From Amycolatopsis bartoniae (GTDB lineage: Bacteria > Actinomycetota > Actinomycetes > Mycobacteriales > Pseudonocardiaceae): DNA of 64,000 bases. Below, piece after piece: positions 56,107 to 63,845 of this stretch. Position 1 is the stretch's first letter. Each line of letters begins with the position of its first letter. The position numbers were made by a program, and so were the translations under genes. The stretch spans positions 1-64,000 of the forward strand of contig NZ_JACHWH010000012.1 in assembly GCF_014191255.1 (NCBI RefSeq), given 5' to 3'. The notes beneath the pieces are model-generated. The model was given only the letters and a program-made list of their open reading frames with translations. It had not been told where the DNA came from and did not search any database.

Positions 56107-57213
56107 TCAAGGGGTGTTTGTGCTGGTGGTGGGGTTGGTGAGGGTGTTGTAGATTTCGCGGGCGATGTAGCGTTTGAGGCAGCGGATGATGTCTTTGTTG
56201 GTGAGTCCTTGGTGGGTGCGGCGTTGTTGGTAGTCGCGGGTGCGGGGGTCCCAGCGCAGTCGGGATAGCGTGATGCGGTAGAGGGCGGCGTTGGCTTGGC
56301 GGTCGCCGCCGCGGTTGAGTCGGTGCCGGTGGGTGTGTCCGGAGGAGGCGGGGATCGGGGCTACTCCGCAGAGATGGGCGAACGCGGCTTCTGAGTGCAG
56401 GCGGTCGGGGTTATCCCCGGCGGTGACCAGCAACTGGCCCGCGCAGTCCGGGCCGACTCCCGGTAGCTGCAGCAAAGCGGGGTTGATCCGTTCCACCAGA
56501 GCGGTCGCGACCTGGTCCAGTGCGGTGATCTCACCGCAGAGATGGTGATGACGGCGAGCGAGGTGATACAACGCCAGCCGGGTCGCTGTGGCGGGGTCGC
56601 CGATGTGGGCGGGGTCGGTCAGCTGCGCTGGATCCTCTCCGGCGCAGACGGCGATCACGCGGGCGGGGGCCAGTCCCCGCAGCTGGCTGCGCAGTGGTTC
56701 TGGGGCGGTGACCAGCAGCGTGTGGATCTGGTTGAGCACGATCGCGCGAGCAGCCACCGCCGAGCGGCGCGCCACCCGCACCGCCCGCAACGCTTCGGTC
56801 GCGCCGGCCCGGTCCTTCGGTGTGCTGACCCGGGTACCGTCCTGCGACAGGACCGCACGGGCGGCGTTTTCGGCGTCGAACGGATCAGACTTCCCGCGGA
56901 CGCGCCGGGCACGCCGGTCCGGGCGGGCGACCTCCAGCACGGTGATTCCGTGACCGGCCAGAGAGCGGGCCAGGCCGGCGCCATAGGCACCGGTGCCTTC
57001 CACCCCCACCCGCGACAGCGGCCCGAATCCCCGCAACCACGCCAGCACCCGCGCATAACCGTCCTGCGTCGCGGGAAACTCCGCCGTGCCCAGCAACCGC
57101 CCCCGCGCATCCAGCACCGCCGCGGTGTGGGTATCACGATGGGTGTCCACCCCGCCCACCACACCGCCACCGCTGTCATCCATCGCCGACTGTGTCATCG
57201 TGGTCATGGCCAT
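56107..57213 (-). CDS. IS110-family DEDD transposase
   Basis: A 368-residue recombinase. The N-terminal RuvC-like DEDD domain has the acidic residues in GGVDTHRDTHTAAV, GVEGTGAYG and GKSDPFDAENAARA. The C-terminal Transposase_20 domain has LLQLPGVGPDCAGQLLVTAGD and GVAPIPASSGHTHRHRLNRGGDRQANAALYRI, which includes the conserved serine of IS110 recombinases. The stop codon lies within the GTCAAGGG junction. ATG 57213 (or 57207) is the family-like start. The protein looks intact, so the element may be active. Confidence 0.93.
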   Translation of the reverse strand: MAMTTMTQSAMDDSGGGVVGGVDTHRDTHTAAVLDARGRLLGTAEFPATQDGYARVLAWLRGFGPLSRVGVEGTGAYGAGLARSLAGHGITVLEVARPDRRARRVRGKSDPFDAENAARAVLSQDGTRVSTPKDRAGATEALRAVRVARRSAVAARAIVLNQIHTLLVTAPEPLRSQLRGLAPARVIAVCAGEDPAQLTDPAHIGDPATATRLALYHLARRHHHLCGEITALDQVATALVERINPALLQLPGVGPDCAGQLLVTAGDNPDRLHSEAAFAHLCGVAPIPASSGHTHRHRLNRGGDRQANAALYRITLSRLRWDPRTRDYQQRRTHQGLTNKDIIRCLKRYIAREIYNTLTNPTTSTNTP

Positions 57214-57442
57214 CCTGTTCTCCAGCAGGGCATGGGGCCACGCACACCGGCGGGGTGGTCGGACAGGACAATGACGGGTCGCCTGCGGCAACAGGCTCCT
57301 ATGAAGTCACACCACCCCGCACGGTGCACGCGCGTGAACACCCACCCAGGACGGGACAAATCCCAGCCAGGACACCACCATCAGTCAGTCAAGGGTCGGG
57401 TCACCACCCCAGACAGGCGATCACACACCCATCATCCTCACT
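57214..57442 (-). ncRNA. Predicted bridge RNA region of the IS110 element
   Basis: The 229 non-coding bases upstream of the transposase are where IS110-group elements encode the structured bridge RNA. Pairings seen: CGGGGTGGT (57251-57259) with ACCACCCCG (57311-57319), enclosing GCCTG-CGGCAA-CAGGC (57281-57296). The stretch at 57388-57398 (GTCAAGGGTCG) is identical over 11 bases to the right-hand insertion junction at 57443-57453, as a target guide would be. RNA ends cannot be set from sequence alone. Confidence 0.6.
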
Positions 57443-57491
57443 GTCAAGGGTCGCGCAGCGATCGCGAAGCGACGCCGAAGGCGCCCTTGAC
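57443..57491. repeat. 49-base cloverleaf-like palindromic element
   Basis: GTCAAGGG (57443-57450) pairs with CCCTTGAC (57484-57491). Between them are exactly three 11-base hairpins with no spare base: TCGC-GCA-GCGA (57451-57461), TCGC-GAA-GCGA (57462-57472) and CGCC-GAA-GGCG (57473-57483). All bases but the three triloops can pair, a closed four-way junction. It resembles REP-type elements, which IS110 relatives are known to target. It is probably repeated in the genome (inference). Confidence 0.85.
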
Positions 57492-57635
57492 GCGGTGGGG
57501 CAACTGTTGAACGCTCGGCGGGAGGGGTGGGGGTGGTCGGGTGAGGAGGGCGGCCACGCCCGGCCCACAACGGGCGACCCACCGTGGGACGAAAGACAAG
57601 AGATCAAAGAGCGGGCAGGCTCCAGGATGAGCCCG

Positions 57636-57672
57636 GAAAGCCCTCCTCCCGCTACCCGGAAGGAGGGCTTTC
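57636..57672 (-). terminator. Terminator of the secreted-protein gene
   Basis: GAAAGCCCTCCT (57636-57647) pairs perfectly with AGGAGGGCTTTC (57661-57672) across a 13-base loop, nine bases after the stop of the gene at 57681. On the minus strand the 3' arm ends in a short U run. Confidence 0.85.
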
Positions 57673-57680
57673 ACCAAACC

Positions 57681-58841
57681 TCAACAGTGCGGTGCCACCG
57701 GCTCATCCGACCCGGTGTACAGATAGCTGTCCGACACGTAGTGCCCTGGCCCGATCCGGTCCCAGATCACGCTCGTTCCGTACGTCCCGGTGACCGAGTC
57801 ACCCTCCACATAGCACTCGATGGTCACCTTGGCGTAGTTCGCCGCCAGGCCCTTGATGCTCGCGCTGGTGCTCGCCGACGACCGCACGTTCATCGGGTCG
57901 CCCGCGGTCTTCACCGTGCCCGTCGGACCGGAGCCGGTCCACAGGTAGGTCACGTTGACCCAGCCGTTGTCCGACAGTTGCAGCCCGTCCAGGAAGGTGC
58001 CGTCCCCCAGGTCGATGCCCGCCGGGTTCGCGACCTTGCGGCCGAACTCGTCCTTGCCGCCGTTGTAGCCGTCCTGGTAGGCGGCCTGCGCCTCCGGCTT
58101 GCCCTGCGGCAGGTCCGTCCACGACTGGCGGTTCGCGTTCCAGTAGTCGTCCTTGGTGTTCCACGGCCCGACGTCCCACACGGGCGTGTACTCGCACCGG
58201 CTGCCGTCGGTCTTGCACACCCGCACCGTGTAGTCGCCCGTTGCCTTCGGGGCCAGGCCGCGGCCCGAAGGCAACGCCACGAAGTGGTCCCGGCTGGCGA
58301 TCACGTGACCGTTCGCGGTGGTACCGCCGGTCAGGCCCTCACGGGTGGCGAAAACCTTGTACGTCAACGGGGTCGCGGCCGCGGCGGCCCTCAGCTGCGG
58401 GGCCTCGTCGGCGGTGAGTTCCACACCGGTGACCGCCGAGCCCGGGTCGGCCTCGACCCGCACCTGCACGGTCGACACGTCGGCGGGCAGCACGGCCGCG
58501 CCGCCGCTCGCGGGTGTCCATTCCGTCCAGTCCTGCCCGCCGAGCTTGCCGCGCACGTCCACCTCGAAGGCGCCGGTGCCCTGGGTTCCGGCGACGACGC
58601 GGTTCACCCGCCGGTCCAGTTTCCGCTCCGGCAACACCAGGTAGCCGGCCTCCGGACCGGACGCCCGCAGCGCACCCCCGGCGTAGGCGACCCCGGCGTC
58701 GTCACCGTCCACAGTCGACAGATCGGCCTGCCAGCTCGTCCCGCCGGACGGCGCGGCCTGCGCGGGCACGGCGGCGAACGCCGGCGGCAGGGCCAGCGCC
58801 GCCGCGACGGCCAGTGCGATTCTTCGGTTCTTCCCGGTCAC
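57681..58841 (-). CDS. Secreted protein with C-terminal SH3-like domain
   Basis: A 386-residue protein. A signal peptide (RRIALAVAAALALPPAFA, cleavage near AQA) precedes a beta-rich N-terminal region of about 150 residues and a central segment with Trp-rich PVWDVGPWNTKDDYWNANRQSW. The last 65 residues resemble a bacterial SH3 domain (NVRSSASTSASIKGLAANYAKVTIECYVEG), often cell-wall or ligand binding. No enzymatic motif was recognised. GTG 58841 follows AAGGGA; ATG 58868 would add nine residues. It is divergent from the epoxide hydrolase gene. Confidence 0.8.
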   Translation of the reverse strand: MTGKNRRIALAVAAALALPPAFAAVPAQAAPSGGTSWQADLSTVDGDDAGVAYAGGALRASGPEAGYLVLPERKLDRRVNRVVAGTQGTGAFEVDVRGKLGGQDWTEWTPASGGAAVLPADVSTVQVRVEADPGSAVTGVELTADEAPQLRAAAAATPLTYKVFATREGLTGGTTANGHVIASRDHFVALPSGRGLAPKATGDYTVRVCKTDGSRCEYTPVWDVGPWNTKDDYWNANRQSWTDLPQGKPEAQAAYQDGYNGGKDEFGRKVANPAGIDLGDGTFLDGLQLSDNGWVNVTYLWTGSGPTGTVKTAGDPMNVRSSASTSASIKGLAANYAKVTIECYVEGDSVTGTYGTSVIWDRIGPGHYVSDSYLYTGSDEPVAPHC

Positions 58842-58926
58842 GTCTGAGTTTCCCTTCGGCTGGGGCATCGGGTCGTTACCCGCCGAAGTCTCAGAAATCC
58901 CTGTACACGATTCATACAATCGGGTC

Positions 58927-60066
58927 GTGCCCGAGTTGTTCACACCGTTCCGCCTCGACGTGCCCGAAGCGCAGCTGGCGGACCTGCGCGAACGCCTGCG
59001 CCGCACCCGCTGGCCCGACCGCGAGCCCGTCGCGGACTGGTCGCAGGGCGTGCCGCTGGCGTACGTCCAGGACCTGTGCCGCTACTGGGCCGAGGAGTAC
59101 GACTGGCGCGTCACCGAGGCCCGCCTGAACGCGCTTCCCCAGTACCGCACGGAGATCGACGGGCTCGGCATCCACTTCGTGCACCTGCGCTCCCCACACC
59201 CGGACGCGCTGCCGCTCGTGCTCACCAACGGCTGGCCCGGCTCGCTCATCGAGTACCTCGACGTCCTCGAACCGCTCACGAACCCGCCCGATCCGGCCGA
59301 CGCGTTCCACCTCGTCCTGCCGACGCTGCCCGGCTACGGTTTCAGCGACAAGCCCGCCACCACCGGCTGGGGAGTGCAGCGCATCGCCCGCGCCTGGGCG
59401 GAGCTGATGGCCCGCCTCGGCTACGAGCGCTACGGCGCGCAGGGCAGCGACTGGGGCACGAGCGTCAGCACGGCCCTCGGCCAGCAGGACGCCGCGCACC
59501 TGGCCGGGATCCACGTGATGCCGCCGATCGCCGCCCCCGACCCGGCGACCTTCGACGACCTCACCGACGCCGAACGCGCCGGCCTCGACGCGCTCCAGCA
59601 CGCCGCGCGGTACGAGTCCGGTTACTCCGCCGAGCAGTCCACCAAGCCGCAGACCCTCGGCTACGGGCTCGTCGACTCCCCCGCCGCGTTGTGCGCGTGG
59701 ATCGTGGAGAAGTACCGCTCGTGGACCGAGCGGCCGGACGACGTGCTCACGCGCGACCGCCTGCTGGACAACGTGATGCTGTACTGGCTGCCCGGCACGG
59801 GCGCGTCCTCGGCGAGGTTGTACTGGGAGAGCTTCCGCCAGGTGTCGGACTGGTTCACCCGCGCGGCCGAGGACACGGTGCCGGTGCCGACCGGCTGCAC
59901 GGTCTTCCCGCGGGAGGTGCCGCGCCCGTCCCGCCGGTGGGCCGGCCGGCGCTATCCGGACATCCGCTGGTGGCACGAACCGGACCGCGGCGGGCACTTC
60001 GCCGCGCTGGAGGAACCGGAGCTGTTCGCCGGGGAGCTGCGCTCGTTCTTCCGCCTGGTGCGCTGA
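58927..60066 (+). CDS. Epoxide hydrolase (EHN family, alpha/beta hydrolase)
   Basis: A 379-residue enzyme with the N-terminal EHN domain (TPFRLDVPEAQLADLRERLRRTRWP) and an alpha/beta-hydrolase core. The oxyanion motif is TNGWPGS, the nucleophile Asp is in GAQGSDWGTS and the charge-relay His is in PDRGGHFAALEEP. It opens an epoxide to a diol. TACAAT ends six bases before GTG 58927, so the mRNA is probably leaderless. The StyA-like enzymes 10 kb away could make epoxides, but nothing ties the genes together by position. Confidence 0.9.
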   Translation: MPELFTPFRLDVPEAQLADLRERLRRTRWPDREPVADWSQGVPLAYVQDLCRYWAEEYDWRVTEARLNALPQYRTEIDGLGIHFVHLRSPHPDALPLVLTNGWPGSLIEYLDVLEPLTNPPDPADAFHLVLPTLPGYGFSDKPATTGWGVQRIARAWAELMARLGYERYGAQGSDWGTSVSTALGQQDAAHLAGIHVMPPIAAPDPATFDDLTDAERAGLDALQHAARYESGYSAEQSTKPQTLGYGLVDSPAALCAWIVEKYRSWTERPDDVLTRDRLLDNVMLYWLPGTGASSARLYWESFRQVSDWFTRAAEDTVPVPTGCTVFPREVPRPSRRWAGRRYPDIRWWHEPDRGGHFAALEEPELFAGELRSFFRLVR

Positions 60067-60079
60067 GCATCCAGCCGTC

Positions 60080-60328
60080 GTGGCGTGCATGGACGCGCGC
60101 CTCGACGTCTACGGCATGCTCACCTTCACCGACGACGGGTTCCGCCAGGCGATCCAGGACGAGACGGGGATCAAACCGGCGTGGGCGGCGGAGGCGTTCG
60201 ACGACCTGGAAACCGATGTGCGCCAGTCGGTAGCGCGCATCAAGGCCAGCCCGTTCATCCCCAGGAAGGACTCCGTCCGCGGCTTCGTCTTCGACGTCGC
60301 CACCGGCAAGCTCAACGAAGTCGCCTGA
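60080..60328 (+). pseudogene. Beta-carbonic anhydrase remnant with internal deletion
   Basis: The 82-codon frame reads (M)ACMDARLDVYGMLTFTDDGFRQ and ends RGFVFDVATGKLNEVA, which matches the start and end of mycobacterial-type beta-carbonic anhydrases (about 160 residues). The N-terminus before VACMDAR is missing. An in-frame deletion also joins LDVY directly to GMLTFTD, removing about 45-50 residues that normally hold the HxxC zinc ligands. The CxDxR motif remains, so zinc binding and catalysis should be lost. It begins 14 bases after the epoxide hydrolase stop. It could still be translated, but I call it a decayed gene. Confidence 0.78.
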
Positions 60329-60331
60329 ACC

Positions 60332-61507
60332 TCACCAGTCCGCCAGCACCGCCTCGAACGCCAGCTCGGCGGCGCCCAGCAGCTTGGCGTCGGAACCCAG
60401 CGCCGACGTGACCACCCGGGTGCCGCCGAGGGCGCGGCTCACCAGGCTGCGCTCGCGCACGATCTCCTCCACCCGCGTCACCACCGGAACGGGCAGGGCC
60501 GCGAACAGGTCACCGAGCACCACCAGCTGCGGGCACAGCAGGTTCACGACGTTCCCGAGGCCGAGCGCGAGCCACTCGACGAACCCGTCCAGCCGGTCCA
60601 GCGCCCCTTCGCCGCGCGCGTCCAGCGCCCGCAGCTCCGCGATGATGGCCCCGACGGGCGTGTCCTCCTCGATCCCCAGCGCCCGGCACAGCGCGCGCTC
60701 GCCGACCTCGGTCTCCCAGCAGCCGTGCGCCCCGCAGTAGCAGGGCAGGCCGCCGGGCTTCACGACCATGTGGCCGACCTCGCCGATATGGTGCCCTCCC
60801 GCGCCGCGCAACGACCGGCCGTTGGAGATCACCCCGCCGCCGACACCGACGTCCGCGCCGATGTACACCACGTCGTCGCCGCGCCGGGCGGCTCCGCGCA
60901 GGTACTCGGCCAGCGCGCCCAGCTCGGCGTCGTTGCCCATGTGCACGGGCAGCTTCAGCGCGTGCGACAGCCATGCCCCGAGCGGCACGTCGCTCCAGTG
61001 CAGGTTCGGCGCCTCGTGCACGAACCCGTCGGAGCGGCGCACCACGCCGGGCACGGACACGCCGACCGCGACCGGGCCGACCTCCTGCTCGGCGACCAGC
61101 GGGCCCACGTAGTCCATGATCTTCGTGAAGACCTCGCGGGGCTCGTTGCTGCCGCGCACGCGCCAGCTGTCGCGCCCGAGGATCTGCCCGCCGATGCCGA
61201 CGAGCGCCATCGCCGCGCGCTCGACGCGGATGTCGATCGCCAGCACCACCGCGGCCTGCGGCTGCGGCAGCACCAGCAGCGACGGACGGCCCGCCCCGCT
61301 GCGCTGGGCGGGCACCCGTTCCTCGACCACCCCGTCCTCGGCGAGGCCGTCCACCAATGCCTTGATGGTGCTGCGGTTGAGCCCCAGCGCCGTCGCGAGC
61401 GTGGCCCTGGTGGAAGGCCCGTCGACGTGGAGGCGGCGCAGCAGGGCCGCCCGGTTGTGGCGACGGACGTCGTCCGGGCGCGTCCCGGAGGTCGAAGTCG
61501 TCGTCAC
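60332..61507 (-). CDS. ROK-family transcriptional repressor (XylR/NagC-type)
   Basis: A 391-residue regulator. An N-terminal winged helix (about residues 12-75, ATALGLNRSTIKALVDGLAEDGVV) is followed by a ROK sugar-kinase-like domain with GADVGVGGGVISNG and the zinc motif GEVGHMVVKPGGLPCYCGAHGCWE. The ligand is probably a sugar. It lies directly downstream of an ABC sugar importer on the same strand and is the likely local repressor. GTG 61507 is the start; three bases separate its stop from the convergent anhydrase remnant. Confidence 0.9.
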   Translation of the reverse strand: MTTTSTSGTRPDDVRRHNRAALLRRLHVDGPSTRATLATALGLNRSTIKALVDGLAEDGVVEERVPAQRSGAGRPSLLVLPQPQAAVVLAIDIRVERAAMALVGIGGQILGRDSWRVRGSNEPREVFTKIMDYVGPLVAEQEVGPVAVGVSVPGVVRRSDGFVHEAPNLHWSDVPLGAWLSHALKLPVHMGNDAELGALAEYLRGAARRGDDVVYIGADVGVGGGVISNGRSLRGAGGHHIGEVGHMVVKPGGLPCYCGAHGCWETEVGERALCRALGIEEDTPVGAIIAELRALDARGEGALDRLDGFVEWLALGLGNVVNLLCPQLVVLGDLFAALPVPVVTRVEEIVRERSLVSRALGGTRVVTSALGSDAKLLGAAELAFEAVLADW

Positions 61508-61554
61508 CTAGGGCTTCCCTGCTGCTGTCGTCTCCTCTTCGGCCGCCACCGAAT

Positions 61555-62979
61555 CTAGCGTGCCGCCGCGGCGCGCCTGCGGGACAGCGCGTCCACGGCC
61601 GCCGCGACCAGCAGCACGAGTCCGGTGATGATGTTGACCGTGTCCGCCTGGTACCCGAGCAGGCCGAGTCCGTTCTGGACGGTGGCGAGCACGAGACCAC
61701 CGATGACGGCGTCGCGGATGCGGCCGCGGCCGCCGAACAGCGAGGTGCCACCGATGACCGCCGCGCCGACCGCGAACAGCAGCGTGTTGCCGTTACCGGC
61801 GTTGCCGTCCACCGAACCGACCTTGGAGCTGTAGACGATCGCACCGATCGCCGCCACCGACGAGCAGATCACGAACACGCTCATCCGGATCTTGTCGACC
61901 TTCACCCCGGCGCGGCGCGCGGCCTCCTTGTTGCCGCCGACCGCGTAGACGTGCCGCCCGTAGCGGGTGCGGTCGAGCACGAACGTGCCGGCGACCAGCA
62001 GCACCAGGATGATCGGCACCACCCACGGCACACCGGCGATCGTGGTCAGGTCCGGGTTCGGCGAGCGGTTCACCGTCAGCAGGTACGTCGCCACGGCGCC
62101 CAGCACCACGACCGCGCCGACCTTGATCGCGATCAGCGTGGTCGGCTGCGCGACCAGGCCGTTGCGCAGCCGCGAGAAGTGCCGGAACAGCACCACGATC
62201 GCGTAGCCGCCGCCCGCCACGACGAACAGCAGCCAGCTGGCCAGCGTGCCGAGGTTGCCGTTGGCCACGTCGTACAGCACCTTGCTGTCGCGGATGGTGA
62301 TCGTGCCGCCCTCGCCGACGAGCGCCAGCACGACGCCGTACCACGCGATGAACAACGCCAGCGTCACGACGAACGACGGGATGCCGATCTTGGACACGAG
62401 CGCGCCGGTGATGGAGCCGATCACGGTGCCGACCGTGATCGCCAGGACGATCTCGATCCACGGGTTGCTCGTGAACCCGACGAGCAGCACGATCAGCGCC
62501 ACCGCCGACAGCGCCGCGCCGATCCAGATCCGCATCCAGGCGCACAGCGCGATCGCGACCACGGCCCCGATGACGAAGCCGTAGAACATCGTCGGGCCCA
62601 TGGTGCCGAGCAGGTTGCCGTGTTGCGTCCAGTGCAGCGCGAGGATGGAGGCGCACACTCCGGACGCGGTACCCGCCGACAGGTCGATCTCGCCGAGCAG
62701 CAGCACCGGCACGATGCCCATCGCGATGATGGTCTGCCCGCCGCCCTGCGCGAACAGGTTGGCGATGTTGTTCAGGGTCAGGAAGGAGTCCGACAGGCTC
62801 GTGAACACCACGACGAGCACGAGCAGGCCCAGCAGCGCGGGCACCGCGCCGAGCTCGCCGCCGCGCAGCCGGCGGAAGTAGTCGCCGATCGCCTCGGACG
62901 TGGTGCGCGAGGTGGTGTCGATCCCGAAGTCGGCGATCGCCGCGTCGGGCTCGGAAGACTTGGTGGGTGTCTCGGTCAT
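61555..62979 (-). CDS. Sugar ABC transporter permease (XylH/FrcC-like)
   Basis: A 474-residue membrane protein of the ribose/xylose-type BPD_transp_2 family. It has an N-terminal cytoplasmic stretch (about 40 residues) and about a dozen hydrophobic segments. Family motifs are GGGQTIIAMGIVPVLLLGEIDLSAGT in the first half and GNKEAARRAGVKVDKIRMSVF in the second; the second is the ATPase-coupling region. It forms the channel for the sugar delivered by the binding protein. GAGGGAACGAA precedes ATG 62979. Xylose is a plausible substrate given the ROK regulator. Confidence 0.92.
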   Translation of the reverse strand: MTETPTKSSEPDAAIADFGIDTTSRTTSEAIGDYFRRLRGGELGAVPALLGLLVLVVVFTSLSDSFLTLNNIANLFAQGGGQTIIAMGIVPVLLLGEIDLSAGTASGVCASILALHWTQHGNLLGTMGPTMFYGFVIGAVVAIALCAWMRIWIGAALSAVALIVLLVGFTSNPWIEIVLAITVGTVIGSITGALVSKIGIPSFVVTLALFIAWYGVVLALVGEGGTITIRDSKVLYDVANGNLGTLASWLLFVVAGGGYAIVVLFRHFSRLRNGLVAQPTTLIAIKVGAVVVLGAVATYLLTVNRSPNPDLTTIAGVPWVVPIILVLLVAGTFVLDRTRYGRHVYAVGGNKEAARRAGVKVDKIRMSVFVICSSVAAIGAIVYSSKVGSVDGNAGNGNTLLFAVGAAVIGGTSLFGGRGRIRDAVIGGLVLATVQNGLGLLGYQADTVNIITGLVLLVAAAVDALSRRRAAAAR

Positions 62980-62991
62980 TTCGTTCCCTCG

Positions 62992-63765
62992 CTACACAGC
63001 CGCGACTTCGGGCCGGGCCAGGCCGAGCTCGCCCGACCGGCCGGCGGTGATCAGCTCGACCACCTGGTTGTTGGTGACGTCCTTGGTCGCCACGTCGGCG
63101 GCGAGCCGGCCGAGGTAGAGCACCGCGATGCGGTCGGCGACCTCGAACACGTCGTTCATGTTGTGGCTGATCAGGACCACGCCGAGGCCCTGCTCGGCCA
63201 GCCGCCGCACCAGGTCGAGCACCTGGCGCGTCTGGGCCACGCCCAGCGCGGCGGTGGGCTCGTCGAGCAGCACCACCTTGCTGTTCCACAGCACGGCCTT
63301 GGCGATGGCGACGGTCTGGCGCTGGCCACCGGACAGCGACGCGACCGGCGTGCGCACCGACTTCACCGTGCGGACCGACAGCGAGGCCAGGGTCTTGCGC
63401 GCGTCGAGCTCCATCGACGCCTCGTCGAGCAGTCCCCTGGCCGTGCGCTCGCGGCCGAGGAACATGTTCTGCACGATGTCCAGGTTGTCGGCGAGCGCGA
63501 GGTCCTGGTAGACGACCTCGATGCCCAGCGCGGCGGCCTCGCGCGGGTTGTGGATCTGCACGGACTCGCCGTTGAACAGCACTTCACCGCTGTCGATGCC
63601 GTGGATGCCCGCGATGCACTTGACGAGCGTCGACTTGCCGGCACCGTTGTCGCCGACGAGCGCGGTCACCTCCCCCGGGCGCACCGTCAGGTCCACGTCG
63701 TGCAGCACGTGGACCGGGCCGAAACTCTTGTTCACACCGCGCAGCGCGAGGATCGGCTCGTTCAC
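62992..63765 (-). CDS. Sugar ABC transporter ATPase, single-domain (FrcA-like)
   Basis: A 257-residue ATPase with Walker A GDNGAGKSTL, Q-loop VVYQDLALADN, signature LSGGQRQTVAIAKAV and Walker B VVLLDEPTAAL, plus the switch His in ISHNM. It has one nucleotide-binding domain, unlike the two-domain RbsA/XylG proteins, which fits the FrcA group. GTG 63765 follows GGAGG. It is 12 bases upstream of the permease gene. Confidence 0.93.
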   Translation of the reverse strand: MNEPILALRGVNKSFGPVHVLHDVDLTVRPGEVTALVGDNGAGKSTLVKCIAGIHGIDSGEVLFNGESVQIHNPREAAALGIEVVYQDLALADNLDIVQNMFLGRERTARGLLDEASMELDARKTLASLSVRTVKSVRTPVASLSGGQRQTVAIAKAVLWNSKVVLLDEPTAALGVAQTRQVLDLVRRLAEQGLGVVLISHNMNDVFEVADRIAVLYLGRLAADVATKDVTNNQVVELITAGRSGELGLARPEVAAV

Positions 63766-63794
63766 CGCGGTACCTCCACATCGTTGGGGGCAGC

Positions 63795-63832
63795 ACTGCG
63801 GGGAAGCACCGTTCCCGGCACTTCCCCGCAGT
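63795..63832 (-). promoter_or_regulatory. Intercistronic hairpin in the ABC importer operon
   Basis: ACTGCGGGGAAG (63795-63806) pairs perfectly with CTTCCCCGCAGT (63821-63832) across a 14-base loop. It lies between the binding-protein stop and the ATPase start and has no U tract. Such hairpins often protect the upstream mRNA so the binding protein is made in excess; that role is inferred here. Confidence 0.7.
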
Positions 63833-63845
63833 CGCTGCGAGGGTC

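Larger units (their letters stand above)
56106..57442 (-). mobile_element. IS110-family insertion sequence
   Basis: About 1.34 kb. It holds one DEDD transposase gene on the minus strand and a long 5' non-coding segment, as in the IS110 group. GTCAAGGG occurs at the left boundary (56106-56113) and again in the same orientation at the right boundary (57443-57450), which I take as the shared junction sequence. No terminal inverted repeats were seen, as expected for the family. The right flank is a 49-base cloverleaf-like repeat starting with the same GTCAAGGG, so the element appears to have inserted at its first arm. Exact ends need a comparison with an empty site. Confidence 0.8.

Noticed and set aside
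56106-57442. Prophage or larger mobile island around the IS110 element
   Set aside because: Only a single-gene insertion is present; flanking genes have normal composition and no integrase, att repeats or phage genes.
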